Positions 1 through 5,655 of a DNA stretch of 9,380 nucleotides are shown one piece after another; position 1 is the stretch's first letter, and each line of letters begins with the position of its first letter. The DNA comes from Acidilobaceae archaeon UBA158 (lineage in GTDB: Archaea > Thermoproteota > Thermoprotei_A > Sulfolobales > Acidilobaceae): the NCBI GenBank assembly GCA_002506595.1, contig DAXV01000045.1:45022-54401 (forward strand), written 5' to 3'. The notes below the pieces were generated by a model that ran no database searches, was not told the DNA's origin, and worked only from the letters and a program-made list of their open reading frames with translations. The translations under genes and the position numbers were made by a program.

Positions 1-42
1 GCAATACCAGATGTGAGTACGGACAGGGGAGTAACGCCTTAG
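1..42 (+). CDS. tnpB: TnpB (IS200/IS605 OrfB) RNA-guided nuclease, C-terminal end only
   Basis: Only the last 13 codons and a TAG stop (40-42) lie in the window. They read AIPDVSTDRGVTP, which resembles the disordered C-terminal tail of archaeal OrfB/TnpB proteins, where a DRGVTP-type stretch comes shortly before the transposon end. TnpB is a RuvC-fold nuclease guided by an RNA made from the 3' end of its own gene and the right end of the element. The catalytic domain lies outside the window, so activity cannot be judged. The same frame stays open after the TAG, reading TPAEPCPLGWGGGQ up to base 84 and beyond, which is what I remember of related tails, so the TAG may be a late substitution shortening the tail. 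Identification rests on this tail and on the hairpin that follows; the call is from memory of the family. Confidence 0.6.
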   Translation, partial: AIPDVSTDRGVTP

Positions 43-82
43 ACCCCAGCAGAACCCTGCCCTTTAGGATGGGGAGGGGGTC
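1..82 (+). mobile_element. Right end of an IS200/IS605-family (TnpB-bearing) element
   Basis: The element enters from the left and appears to end near base 82. The end is marked by a sharp change from GC-rich to very AT-rich sequence and by an imperfect hairpin, as expected for IS200/IS605 elements, which have subterminal hairpins instead of terminal inverted repeats. GACCCC (42-47) pairs with GGGGTC (77-82). Inside it, CT-CCC (57-58, 60-62) pairs with GGG-AG (71-73, 75-76) around a G-G mismatch. Whether a TnpA transposase or a left end exists cannot be seen. The exact cleavage point is inferred, not shown. Confidence 0.5.
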
Positions 83-325
83 AGATATTTTCAACATTTA
101 TGAAAAATTATTTAAGATGTTTTTATGAAGATTTTTTATAATATAGGATCCGATACCCCAGAGATTATCATCGCATTACGCTTCATTCGGGCACAACTAT
201 CTTCATCTCCCAATTTATATCTTGTATAGGAATTAATCTTTTTAAATATATAGCTAGAAAGAAACGTTTATTATATTTCTTTTTATTTTAACTAATTCAT
301 TGGATATATGAGCAAGTGAAATATC
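83..325. other. Non-coding stretch with a GC-rich island
   Basis: No convincing gene lies between the transposon end and the start at 326. Most of it is very AT-rich, but 146-207 is about 47% GC (29 of 62 bases). On the minus strand this island is preceded by a TATA-like ATATTTAAAAAG (about 238-249), which would place a transcript start near 215. The minus strand then shows GGGAG, two ATGAAG motifs (starting at 206 and 187) and an ATGATAA (starting about 175). These resemble C boxes, but no proper CTGA D box completes a guide RNA. It may be an unrecognised small RNA or the remnant of a gene. On the plus strand 238-278 carries promoter-like boxes for the next gene. Confidence 0.3.
267..278 (+). 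promoter_or_regulatory. TATA-like box for the P-loop NTPase gene
   Basis: TTTATTATATTT lies about 55 bases before the ATG at 326 and would put a transcript start near 298. A second A/T box (TTTTTAAATATATA, about 239-252) lies farther up. The leader would hold an AAGTGA ribosome-binding site (314-319), 6 bases before the ATG, and a three-codon reading frame (308-319) overlapping it. Confidence 0.35.
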
Positions 326-1201
326 ATGAAAATACTTGTAACAGGATTGCTTGAAGAAAATTCAGGTAAAACTATATTTGCGTCAAGTCTAATTAATGCT
401 TTAATAAGCCAAGGATATGATACATTGGGATTTAAGCCCATGGGTGCAACAGAATTATGGAGCCATCCCGAAGCATTAATAGAATCAAAAAAGAATAAGA
501 TAGTCGTTACAAGCGATTCAATAATGTTATATAAATTTTCAAGGGAAAAAGAACCTATAAATATTATAAATCCTTTTGGCGGTTTATTATTACCAGTATT
601 ACCAGAAAAATTAAGGAATTTTAATAGCTTTAACAATGCACTTTATATGCCAAACATGAGACTTGGAATATCTAGATTAACTCTTTGTCCAGGTAATTCA
701 TTATATAATACTCATTTAATAAATGTGAATGCTATGGAAAGAACTTCTAAAAGTGTAGAATACGAGCTTCTAGATTTAGTTTCTGTCATAGATAACATAG
801 TTAAGGTAGATGATGAATATATTTTGAACTTAATTACAGGCGGAGCTTTAGGAGAAGTAGATAAATGCTTGAAATATCTAGAAAATAGGCATGAAATCAT
901 AGTTATAGAATCCAATTCTAACATAGCATCACCAACTGTGCTATCTGTAAACTCCGATATTGTAATTGTAGTAACTCCAGGCGAAGCTATGGTAGTAGAT
1001 GGAAATAGATATAGAAAAGCTATAGAGCTTTTAAATCTTAATGGCAAACCATGGGCTATAAAAACTCAAGAAGTATTGCAATTAACTAACTATTTATTTT
1101 CAATAGAGTTACCAATATTAGAGGATCAATTCTCTGGTTATAATAATGAAATGCTAAATTACATACTCGAGCATATTAAAGATATAAAAAGCAATAGATA
1201 A
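326..1201 (+). CDS. P-loop NTPase of the dethiobiotin-synthetase/MinD-like type, function unknown
   Basis: A 291-residue soluble protein. The N-terminus has a deviant Walker A motif, GLLEENSGKT (7-16), on a first beta strand (KILVT), as in SIMIBI-class NTPases such as BioD, CobQ and MinD. FKPMGA (36-41) resembles the K-P strand of dethiobiotin synthetase. VIESNSN (193-199) sits where BioD has its acidic VEGAGG-like segment. VNSDIVIVVTPGEAMV (208-223) matches the strand after which such proteins read out the nucleotide base. The middle (about 75-140) is rich in N, P and L and not recognised. No biotin genes are nearby, so a BioD role is not supported; I would call it a nucleotide-binding protein of unknown substrate. 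ATG 326 is supported by the AAGTGA site 6 bases upstream and by the immediate start of the first strand. A 16-base palindrome follows the stop directly. It appears to be transcribed alone. Confidence 0.75.
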   Translation: MKILVTGLLEENSGKTIFASSLINALISQGYDTLGFKPMGATELWSHPEALIESKKNKIVVTSDSIMLYKFSREKEPINIINPFGGLLLPVLPEKLRNFNSFNNALYMPNMRLGISRLTLCPGNSLYNTHLINVNAMERTSKSVEYELLDLVSVIDNIVKVDDEYILNLITGGALGEVDKCLKYLENRHEIIVIESNSNIASPTVLSVNSDIVIVVTPGEAMVVDGNRYRKAIELLNLNGKPWAIKTQEVLQLTNYLFSIELPILEDQFSGYNNEMLNYILEHIKDIKSNR

Positions 1202-1202
1202 G

Positions 1203-1218
1203 ATAGTATATATACTAT
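1203..1218. repeat. Perfect 16-base palindrome ATAGTATATATACTAT
   Basis: This self-complementary sequence begins one base after the stop of the NTPase gene and about 80 bases before the DUF981 start. It could be an operator for a dimeric regulator of the DUF981 gene, a weak hairpin at the NTPase 3' end, or chance in AT-rich DNA. The symmetry is seen; the role is inferred. Confidence 0.45.
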
Positions 1219-1223
1219 TCCTT

Positions 1224-1254
1224 AATAGAGAATATTTATCTAATAATAGAGAAT
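1224..1254 (+). repeat. Two direct repeats AATAGAGAAT spaced 21 bases, upstream of the DUF981 gene
   Basis: AATAGAGAAT occurs at 1224-1233 and again at 1245-1254, start to start 21 bases apart, which is two helical turns. Both lie just upstream of a TATA-like box TATTTAATTC (about 1256-1265), the usual place for an archaeal activator site. This is a possible regulator-binding pair. Confidence 0.4.
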
Positions 1255-1255
1255 C

Positions 1256-1265
1256 TATTTAATTC
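1256..1265 (+). promoter_or_regulatory. TATA-like box for the DUF981 gene
   Basis: TATTTAATTC lies about 38 bases before the GTG at 1298. A transcript starting about 25 bases downstream (near 1286) would begin just ahead of the GGGTGA site at 1287-1292, giving a very short leader. Confidence 0.4.
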
Positions 1266-1297
1266 TATACATATAGAAATATATTTGGGTGAAAAAT

Positions 1298-1894
1298 GTG
1301 GCCTTATTTGTAGATACTTTAGATATTCAATTAATGTTGTTAGGCGGAGGTTTATTGGTAATAGCCTATTGGGTGTTATTAAATTTTTTATTAAATAATG
1401 ACCAGCAAAAACTAATGGAAATTAATAGAGGATTTGGATATTTCTTTATGACATTAGGTATTTATGCTTTTGCTGTAGGTTTATGGGGTACATTTGTTTG
1501 GCCCCTACCTTCATCTTATAACATAGTTTTAATGGATCCATTAACTTTGTATGGAATTGCTTTAATGGCATTAGGTTTCGTTAACATATATAAGGTACCT
1601 ATTATAGGCGTTTTGTCTGGTATTGCAATTTTATCAATACCTATTATAGTCTATGGAATAGCAATTGTTCATTTTGGTCTAACTAATTCTCCAACTGGAG
1701 CTGGAGCTTTATACTTATTAATTGGAATTAATGGATTATTAAGCCCAATATTACAAACAAGAGCTAAGAAATATTGGAGTTATATTGCAATTATATTATT
1801 AATATTAGCCGCATTACTATCCTTTTACATCGGTATAGCAGCAACATTCGAGCACATTGAAGGATGGAGAAGCTGGGCTCCTTTTTATGGCTAA
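1298..1894 (+). CDS. DUF981 family multi-pass membrane protein
   Basis: A hydrophobic 198-residue protein with about six membrane segments (roughly 11-32, 44-66, 79-98, 101-125, 134-152, 160-183) and short loops. The motif WPLPSSYNIVLMDP (68-81) and the aromatic end with W190, W193 and Y197 match my memory of DUF981, an archaeal membrane family often annotated only as a predicted membrane protein; its biochemical role is unknown to me. I chose GTG at 1298 over the longer in-frame GTG at 1289 because the latter is part of the ribosome-binding site GGGTGA (1287-1292), which sits 5 bases before 1298. The gene has its own TATA-like box and upstream repeats. A decayed thioredoxin-like gene begins 16 bases after its stop, in operon-like spacing, which suggests that the two once worked together, perhaps in membrane-linked redox chemistry; that link is inference. 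Confidence 0.75.
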   Translation: MALFVDTLDIQLMLLGGGLLVIAYWVLLNFLLNNDQQKLMEINRGFGYFFMTLGIYAFAVGLWGTFVWPLPSSYNIVLMDPLTLYGIALMALGFVNIYKVPIIGVLSGIAILSIPIIVYGIAIVHFGLTNSPTGAGALYLLIGINGLLSPILQTRAKKYWSYIAIILLILAALLSFYIGIAATFEHIEGWRSWAPFYG

Positions 1895-1910
1895 TAGTTA
1901 GTGAGAAATT

Positions 1911-2357
1911 ATGAACTTAAATTCAATACCTAAATCGGATTGATTTTATTATTTTAATTCTAATTCCTTATCATGGATTATTATTATGTGTAATGAAATT
2001 AGTTTAAATAATTTTCCTGATGAAGTAAATATAATATACTTTAGTAATAATCTATGTCCTGCTTGCAAAATTTTTAACTTAGTATGGTACCCATTTGTTA
2101 ATTATTATTCTAAAGTAAAGAACATGCATTTCTATGTTTTTATTTGTGAGTAGCTTGCTGAATTTTGCAATTCTAATTGTCAAAAGAAGAGATTTTTTTA
2201 ATTTTAAAGTAAGAGCCTCTTCAACTGTTATAGTTAAAATTAAACATAAAGATAAAATAATAAAAAAGTTATAGAAGGAAATGTAAATATTAATTTTTTA
2301 TACAGAATTGCAACGAATTCATCTCTTTATATGAAAAATTATTATAGAATTAATTAA
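1911..2357 (+). pseudogene. Decayed thioredoxin-like gene (CPAC active site kept)
   Basis: This fills most of the gap between the DUF981 and oxidoreductase genes. From ATG 1911 (GTGA 6 bases upstream) the frame meets TGA at 1941. An open stretch from there, with an ATG at 1986, encodes a thioredoxin-fold N-half: a beta strand VNIIYFS, the redox motif LCPACK and a following helix, up to TAG at 2151. The same frame continues with LAEFCNSNC. In a run of seven Ts (2193-2199) it must shift frame to read FFNFKVRASSTVIVKIKHKD, which matches the V-R-A-x-P-T-hydrophobic core of thioredoxins except that the cis-proline is serine. A second shift at a run of six As (2262-2267) returns to the first frame and reads KVIEGNV to a stop at 2355. 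Two frameshifts plus one or two in-frame stops indicate a pseudogene. Sequencing error could explain the homopolymer shifts but not the stops. If the original start was 1986, the TGA at 1941 is irrelevant. Confidence 0.65.
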
Positions 2358-2400
2358 GTATAATAACCCCATACATATGAAATTCATTATGTAGATATTT

Positions 2401-2406
2401 GGGTGA
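2401..2406 (+). promoter_or_regulatory. Ribosome-binding site that decides the oxidoreductase start
   Basis: GGGTGA ends 4 bases before ATG 2411. A longer in-frame TTG at 2399 overlaps this site, so it cannot be the real start. The preceding bases form a 13-base sequence ATATTTGGGTGAA (2395-2407) identical to 1281-1293 in front of the DUF981 gene, and ATACATAT (2371-2378) is also shared. Confidence 0.6.
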
Positions 2407-2410
2407 ACTA

Positions 2411-3436
2411 ATGACAAAAGTAAAAATAATTGGAGCAGGATTCTCAGGTTTGTGGACAGCCTATCTTATGGCCAAAAAAGGATATAATGTAGAATTAGAA
2501 GAAATTAATTATCCAGGATTTGGTGCATCAAGCAAAGCAGCTGGAATATTATCGTTTCAGGTTCCAAAAAATATGATTGATATATCGCTTAAATCTATGG
2601 AATTATACAGATCTCTTGGTGATGATATTTTATATTGGCATGATTCTATTTGGTTACCAAAAAGTGATGAATTTAACTGCGCTTTAGATATAGTAAATTA
2701 TTTAAGTAAAAACAACATAAAGGCAAAAGTTGTTTATAATAAAGAATTTGATAGTATTTTTGTAAAACAGGGAATAATTATTTCTCAACCAACAATTGAT
2801 ATTGGCAAGGCTTTGAATATTTTAATAAAAAGGATTGAGGATTTAAATGGAAAGATAATTAATAATGATCAAAAAAATGATTATGATATAGTTATTTATG
2901 CAAACGGTCCATGGATTCAGGATTCATTAAATTTAAATGGATTGGTTAAGTACAAATGTCAAGCTCACAGCGTTGAAGGAAAGCAAATAAATTCAATAAT
3001 TGAAGATGATATTAATGAATATTATTATGTTCCAGAGTCTAATAAAAGAGCCATAATAGGTAATGGAAAAAGAATTATATTATCAAAGCCAGAAGATGGT
3101 TTTATAGTTGATTCTAATGAAGTTTATAAAATATTAGAAAAAATATCGTACGATTATAAAGAAGCATTAAATATGTATCCAGTAAATTCTTGGTCAGCCC
3201 CTTGTATAACAACATGTGATGGATATCCAATTGTGGGAAGAATTGGTAAAAATCAATATGTTTTAAGTGGTTTAAATGGTGCAGGTCTAACGCTTTCTGC
3301 TGGATTATCGGATTTATTAATAAAGATTATTGAAGGAAAAGTAGAACAACCTAAATATTTAGATCCATTAAGATTTAATGATAATTGTAATGAAGCGTTA
3401 GAAATATTTGATAATATTTGTATTAATAAGAAATAA
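2411..3436 (+). CDS. FAD-dependent oxidoreductase of the DAO family (amine/amino-acid oxidase or dehydrogenase-like)
   Basis: A 341-residue protein of the D-amino-acid oxidase/glycine oxidase/sarcosine oxidase family, which oxidises C-N bonds of amino acids or amines with FAD. The N-terminal dinucleotide fold starts with IIGAGFSG (6-13, GxGxxG). GASSKAAGIL (38-47) is the usual flavin-contacting loop after the second strand. YANGPWIQ (163-170) corresponds to the family's A-x-G-x-W strand. The C-terminal FAD segment runs from TTCDGYPIVG (267-276) to VLSGLNGAGLTLSAG (284-298). The central substrate domain is little conserved, so the substrate is open: proline, glycine, sarcosine or another amine. 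At 341 residues it is slightly shorter than typical relatives. ATG 2411 has a GGGTGA site 4 bases upstream. Its 3' end overlaps the converging SAM hydrolase gene by 14 bases. The neighbouring aminotransferase fits amino-acid metabolism, but the two are on opposite strands. Confidence 0.82.
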   Translation: MTKVKIIGAGFSGLWTAYLMAKKGYNVELEEINYPGFGASSKAAGILSFQVPKNMIDISLKSMELYRSLGDDILYWHDSIWLPKSDEFNCALDIVNYLSKNNIKAKVVYNKEFDSIFVKQGIIISQPTIDIGKALNILIKRIEDLNGKIINNDQKNDYDIVIYANGPWIQDSLNLNGLVKYKCQAHSVEGKQINSIIEDDINEYYYVPESNKRAIIGNGKRIILSKPEDGFIVDSNEVYKILEKISYDYKEALNMYPVNSWSAPCITTCDGYPIVGRIGKNQYVLSGLNGAGLTLSAGLSDLLIKIIEGKVEQPKYLDPLRFNDNCNEALEIFDNICINKK

Positions 3437-4226
3437 TTATTTCGTCACCTATTTTTAAACCTAGATATTTTGATGCATTTCCTTTATTCATTGCTATTTC
3501 TGCAAATCCAAAACTGTTTTCATAAATTAATAATTGACCTTCTTTTGCATCAGCAAATTTTTCTCCAATTTTAACTTTAATCTCTGAACTATCCTTAATT
3601 ATTTTAACTTCTTGGTTATATTTAACGTTTAAATCATTAAATCTAGCACTAAGAACTACATTGCCAAAATCATCAATGTATATTACCTTAAAGTACATCT
3701 TATTATCCTTTTTAATATAATGCATTATTCTAAGTTCGACTATTTTATTCAGTTCTTTAGTAAAAAGACTAATGTCTTCATCGCGTGATAATAGGGCAGC
3801 ACTTGGAGCGAAAATGTCTCTTCCATGAAAGGTATGTGAAATGTTTATATTTAAATTATATTTATTTTTTAATAATTCTCTTAGTTTTTCAACATCTATT
3901 TTATGCATAGATATGATACCATCATCAATAACGCTTTCATATAACAATCCGTTATCTGGTCCAACAAAGTAATAATTTTTAGTTTTTATAATTAATGGGC
4001 TTCTTTCTGTTCCGACTCCAGGATCAACTACAGCTAACAATATAGTTTTCTTTGGCATCCATTTATAAGACGTATATAAAATATATGACCCAGAGAGAAT
4101 TGAAAATTTAGGTATATTATTATCTATATCTATTATTGAAACATTATTGTTAATATTCTTTATTACACCTTTCATAATACCTGTGTAAAAATTATTACCA
4201 AAATCTGTTATAATTCCTATAGTCAT
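3423..4226 (-). CDS. SAM hydrolase (DUF62/COG1912, SAM hydroxide adenosyltransferase)
   Basis: A 267-residue enzyme of the fluorinase/chlorinase superfamily. Archaeal members use water or hydroxide to cleave S-adenosyl-L-methionine into adenosine and methionine. Family motifs are all present: TDFG (7-10), VVDPGVGTER (66-75), GPDNGLL (89-95), TFHGRDIFAPSAA (132-144), DDFGNV and the C-terminal NSFGFAEIAMNKGNAS with LGLKIGDE. D68, R75 and H134 match the Asp-Arg-His set described as catalytic in archaeal homologues such as PH0463. There is no sign of the halogenase-specific insertion, so hydrolysis is more likely than halogenation. ATG 4226 begins directly with the first strand. Upstream, a purine-rich AAAGGGAAG and a TATA-like box near 4254-4266 would give a leader of under 10 bases. 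It lies 75 bases downstream of the aminotransferase gene on the same strand, but has its own promoter-like box. Its physiological role is unknown; control of SAM level is the common guess. Confidence 0.9.
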   Translation of the reverse strand: MTIGIITDFGNNFYTGIMKGVIKNINNNVSIIDIDNNIPKFSILSGSYILYTSYKWMPKKTILLAVVDPGVGTERSPLIIKTKNYYFVGPDNGLLYESVIDDGIISMHKIDVEKLRELLKNKYNLNINISHTFHGRDIFAPSAALLSRDEDISLFTKELNKIVELRIMHYIKKDNKMYFKVIYIDDFGNVVLSARFNDLNVKYNQEVKIIKDSSEIKVKIGEKFADAKEGQLLIYENSFGFAEIAMNKGNASKYLGLKIGDEIIISY

Positions 4227-4253
4227 TTTTCTTCCCTTTTATGAATACGCTTT

Positions 4254-4266
4254 AATAAATATAAAA
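4254..4266 (-). promoter_or_regulatory. TATA-like box for the SAM hydrolase gene
   Basis: On the minus strand the sequence reads ATATTTTATATTTATTAAAG here, centred about 34 bases before the ATG at 4226. A start of transcription near 4234 gives a nearly leaderless message, consistent with the weak ribosome-binding site. Confidence 0.4.
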
Positions 4267-4301
4267 TATTGATATGAATTTTTAAACATTATTAATTAAA
4301 A

Positions 4302-5516
4302 TTATTTTTTGAATATATCTTTTGTAAATTCTACAATTCTTTCTGCTCCTTCTTTTATGGATTCCATACTTGTTGCGTAACTAAACCTTACAAACTCTTT
4401 TCCTGCTTTATCTGGAAATGCATCTCCAGGTAAAACTAAAACGCCGGTTTTCTCGAGTAATAAATTAACAAAATCCTTTACAGTTAAATTTGTTTTTCTT
4501 AATATTGATGATATTCTAGGGAACATATAGAATGCTCCTTGTGGTAAATATGGCTCAAACCCTTCGGCGTTCTTTAATATATCATATAGGACTTGAGCTC
4601 TTCTATTAAATTCTTCAACCATGCTCCTTACTGGAGCCCAATCACCATTTAAAGCTATGACTCCTGCTTTTTGAACAAAAGATGTTGCACAGCTATATAA
4701 TGAAACAGCTAAATCATTAAATCTAGGCATTAATTCTTTTCTTGCAACTAGATATCCAAGTCTCCAACCTGTCATTGAGAATGTTTTTGAGAAACCATTT
4801 ATATATAGCAAGTTATCTCTCCATTCTGGATAAGAGATAAGGCTTTTGAAATTACCTCTATATATTAAATTATCATATATTTCATCAGCAACTATTATTA
4901 TATTCTTTTTCCTTGCCAATTCTACAAGCTGATCTAATTGATCTTTTGAAAATACAGCCCCTGTTGGATTATGGGGATTATTAATGAAAATCATTCTCGT
5001 ATGATTTGATACTTGTTTCTCTATTTTTTCTACATTCAAGCTAAAACCTTTGTTAGGTTCAAAATCTAATGAAACAAATTTTGGAATTCCACCAAATAGT
5101 TTTACTACCTGGGCATATGCATAATAGCTTGGTTCTATAATTATTGCTTCATCATTTTGCCTCATATATGCTGCTGCAGTCATAAATATGGCAGTTTTAG
5201 TTCCTGGTGTAATAATAACTTCCTCACTTTTTACATCAGAGCCATATCTCGAATTTAAATAATTTGCAACTGCTTCCCTTAATTCAGGTATCCCTTGAGT
5301 TTCTGTATAGCCTGTAAAGTTATCATCTAATGCAGCCTTAGCTGCATTTTTAATATGATCTGGCGTAGGAAAGTCTGGTTGGCCAATACCAAAACTTATG
5401 ACTTTTTTGCCCTGGTTTTGCAATTTTCTAATAATTGGAAGATAAGAGAATGCGCTTTCTCCTTCTATCATATACACATTTGGTTGCATATCCAATACTG
5501 GCGGATTTAATGACAT
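4302..5516 (-). CDS. Class I PLP-dependent aminotransferase (aspartate/broad-specificity type)
   Basis: A 404-residue fold-type I aminotransferase of the AspC/subgroup I-gamma type common in archaea, moving amino groups between amino acids (aspartate, aromatic or alanine) and 2-oxoglutarate. Key residues are visible: G43-G45 with QPDF (43-49), which contacts substrate; Y70; NNPHNPTG (179-186) with N183 for PLP; D211 in ADEIYD, which pairs with the pyridine nitrogen, and Y214; SKTFSMTGWRLGY (243-255) with K244 as the Schiff-base lysine; and R377 in FVRFSY binding the substrate carboxylate. Length is typical. Substrate cannot be fixed from sequence. ATG 5516 is preceded by GGTGAC (minus strand, 5526-5521) with a 4-base spacer, and by a TATA-like CTATATATTTTATA (5567-5554) that gives a leader of about 17 bases. 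It is divergent from the unknown gene at 5656. Confidence 0.92.
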   Translation of the reverse strand: MSLNPPVLDMQPNVYMIEGESAFSYLPIIRKLQNQGKKVISFGIGQPDFPTPDHIKNAAKAALDDNFTGYTETQGIPELREAVANYLNSRYGSDVKSEEVIITPGTKTAIFMTAAAYMRQNDEAIIIEPSYYAYAQVVKLFGGIPKFVSLDFEPNKGFSLNVEKIEKQVSNHTRMIFINNPHNPTGAVFSKDQLDQLVELARKKNIIIVADEIYDNLIYRGNFKSLISYPEWRDNLLYINGFSKTFSMTGWRLGYLVARKELMPRFNDLAVSLYSCATSFVQKAGVIALNGDWAPVRSMVEEFNRRAQVLYDILKNAEGFEPYLPQGAFYMFPRISSILRKTNLTVKDFVNLLLEKTGVLVLPGDAFPDKAGKEFVRFSYATSMESIKEGAERIVEFTKDIFKK

Positions 5517-5553
5517 CTAAGTCACCAATTAATAATTATGTATTTGGGGAATT

Positions 5554-5567
5554 ATAAAATATATAGT
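5554..5567 (-). promoter_or_regulatory. TATA-like box for the aminotransferase gene
   Basis: CTATATATTTTATA on the minus strand is centred about 44 bases before ATG 5516. Transcription would start near 5534, just ahead of the GGTGAC ribosome-binding site. Confidence 0.5.
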
Positions 5568-5655
5568 TGTCATTTAGATATAATTATAGTGGGATAATCA
5601 ATAAATAATATTCAAATTAGTAAAAAGAATATTAATTACTAAAGCTAAAATTAAA

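Larger units (their letters stand above)
1..102 (+). ncRNA. Candidate omega RNA (TnpB guide RNA), 3' part with guide region
   Basis: In TnpB systems the guide RNA is transcribed in the sense direction from the 3' end of tnpB across the right end, and the bases just beyond the element act as the guide. Here the structured part would include the hairpin at 42-82, and the guide would be about 16-20 bases starting just after it (about 83-102, beginning AGATATTTTC). The 5' limit lies outside the window or inside tnpB. The hairpin is seen; the RNA and its processing are inferred from the family. Confidence 0.4.

Noticed and set aside
146..215. Calling the GC-rich island a C/D guide RNA
   Set aside because: Two C-like boxes are present, but the nearest D-like boxes are CCGA and none is a proper CTGA at the 3' end; guide lengths do not fit. 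Kept only as an open finding.
292..1047. Minus-strand open frames opposite the P-loop NTPase gene (292-636 and 712-1047)
   Set aside because: They are antisense to a gene with clear motifs, have no ribosome-binding site and no recognisable domain.
326..1201. Naming the P-loop protein as dethiobiotin synthetase (bioD)
   Set aside because: The P-loop differs from the BioD form, the middle does not match and no biotin genes are nearby.
3423..4226. Calling the DUF62 enzyme a fluorinase or chlorinase
   Set aside because: The Asp-Arg-His set of the SAM-hydrolysing group is present and there is no halogenase-specific insertion that I can see.
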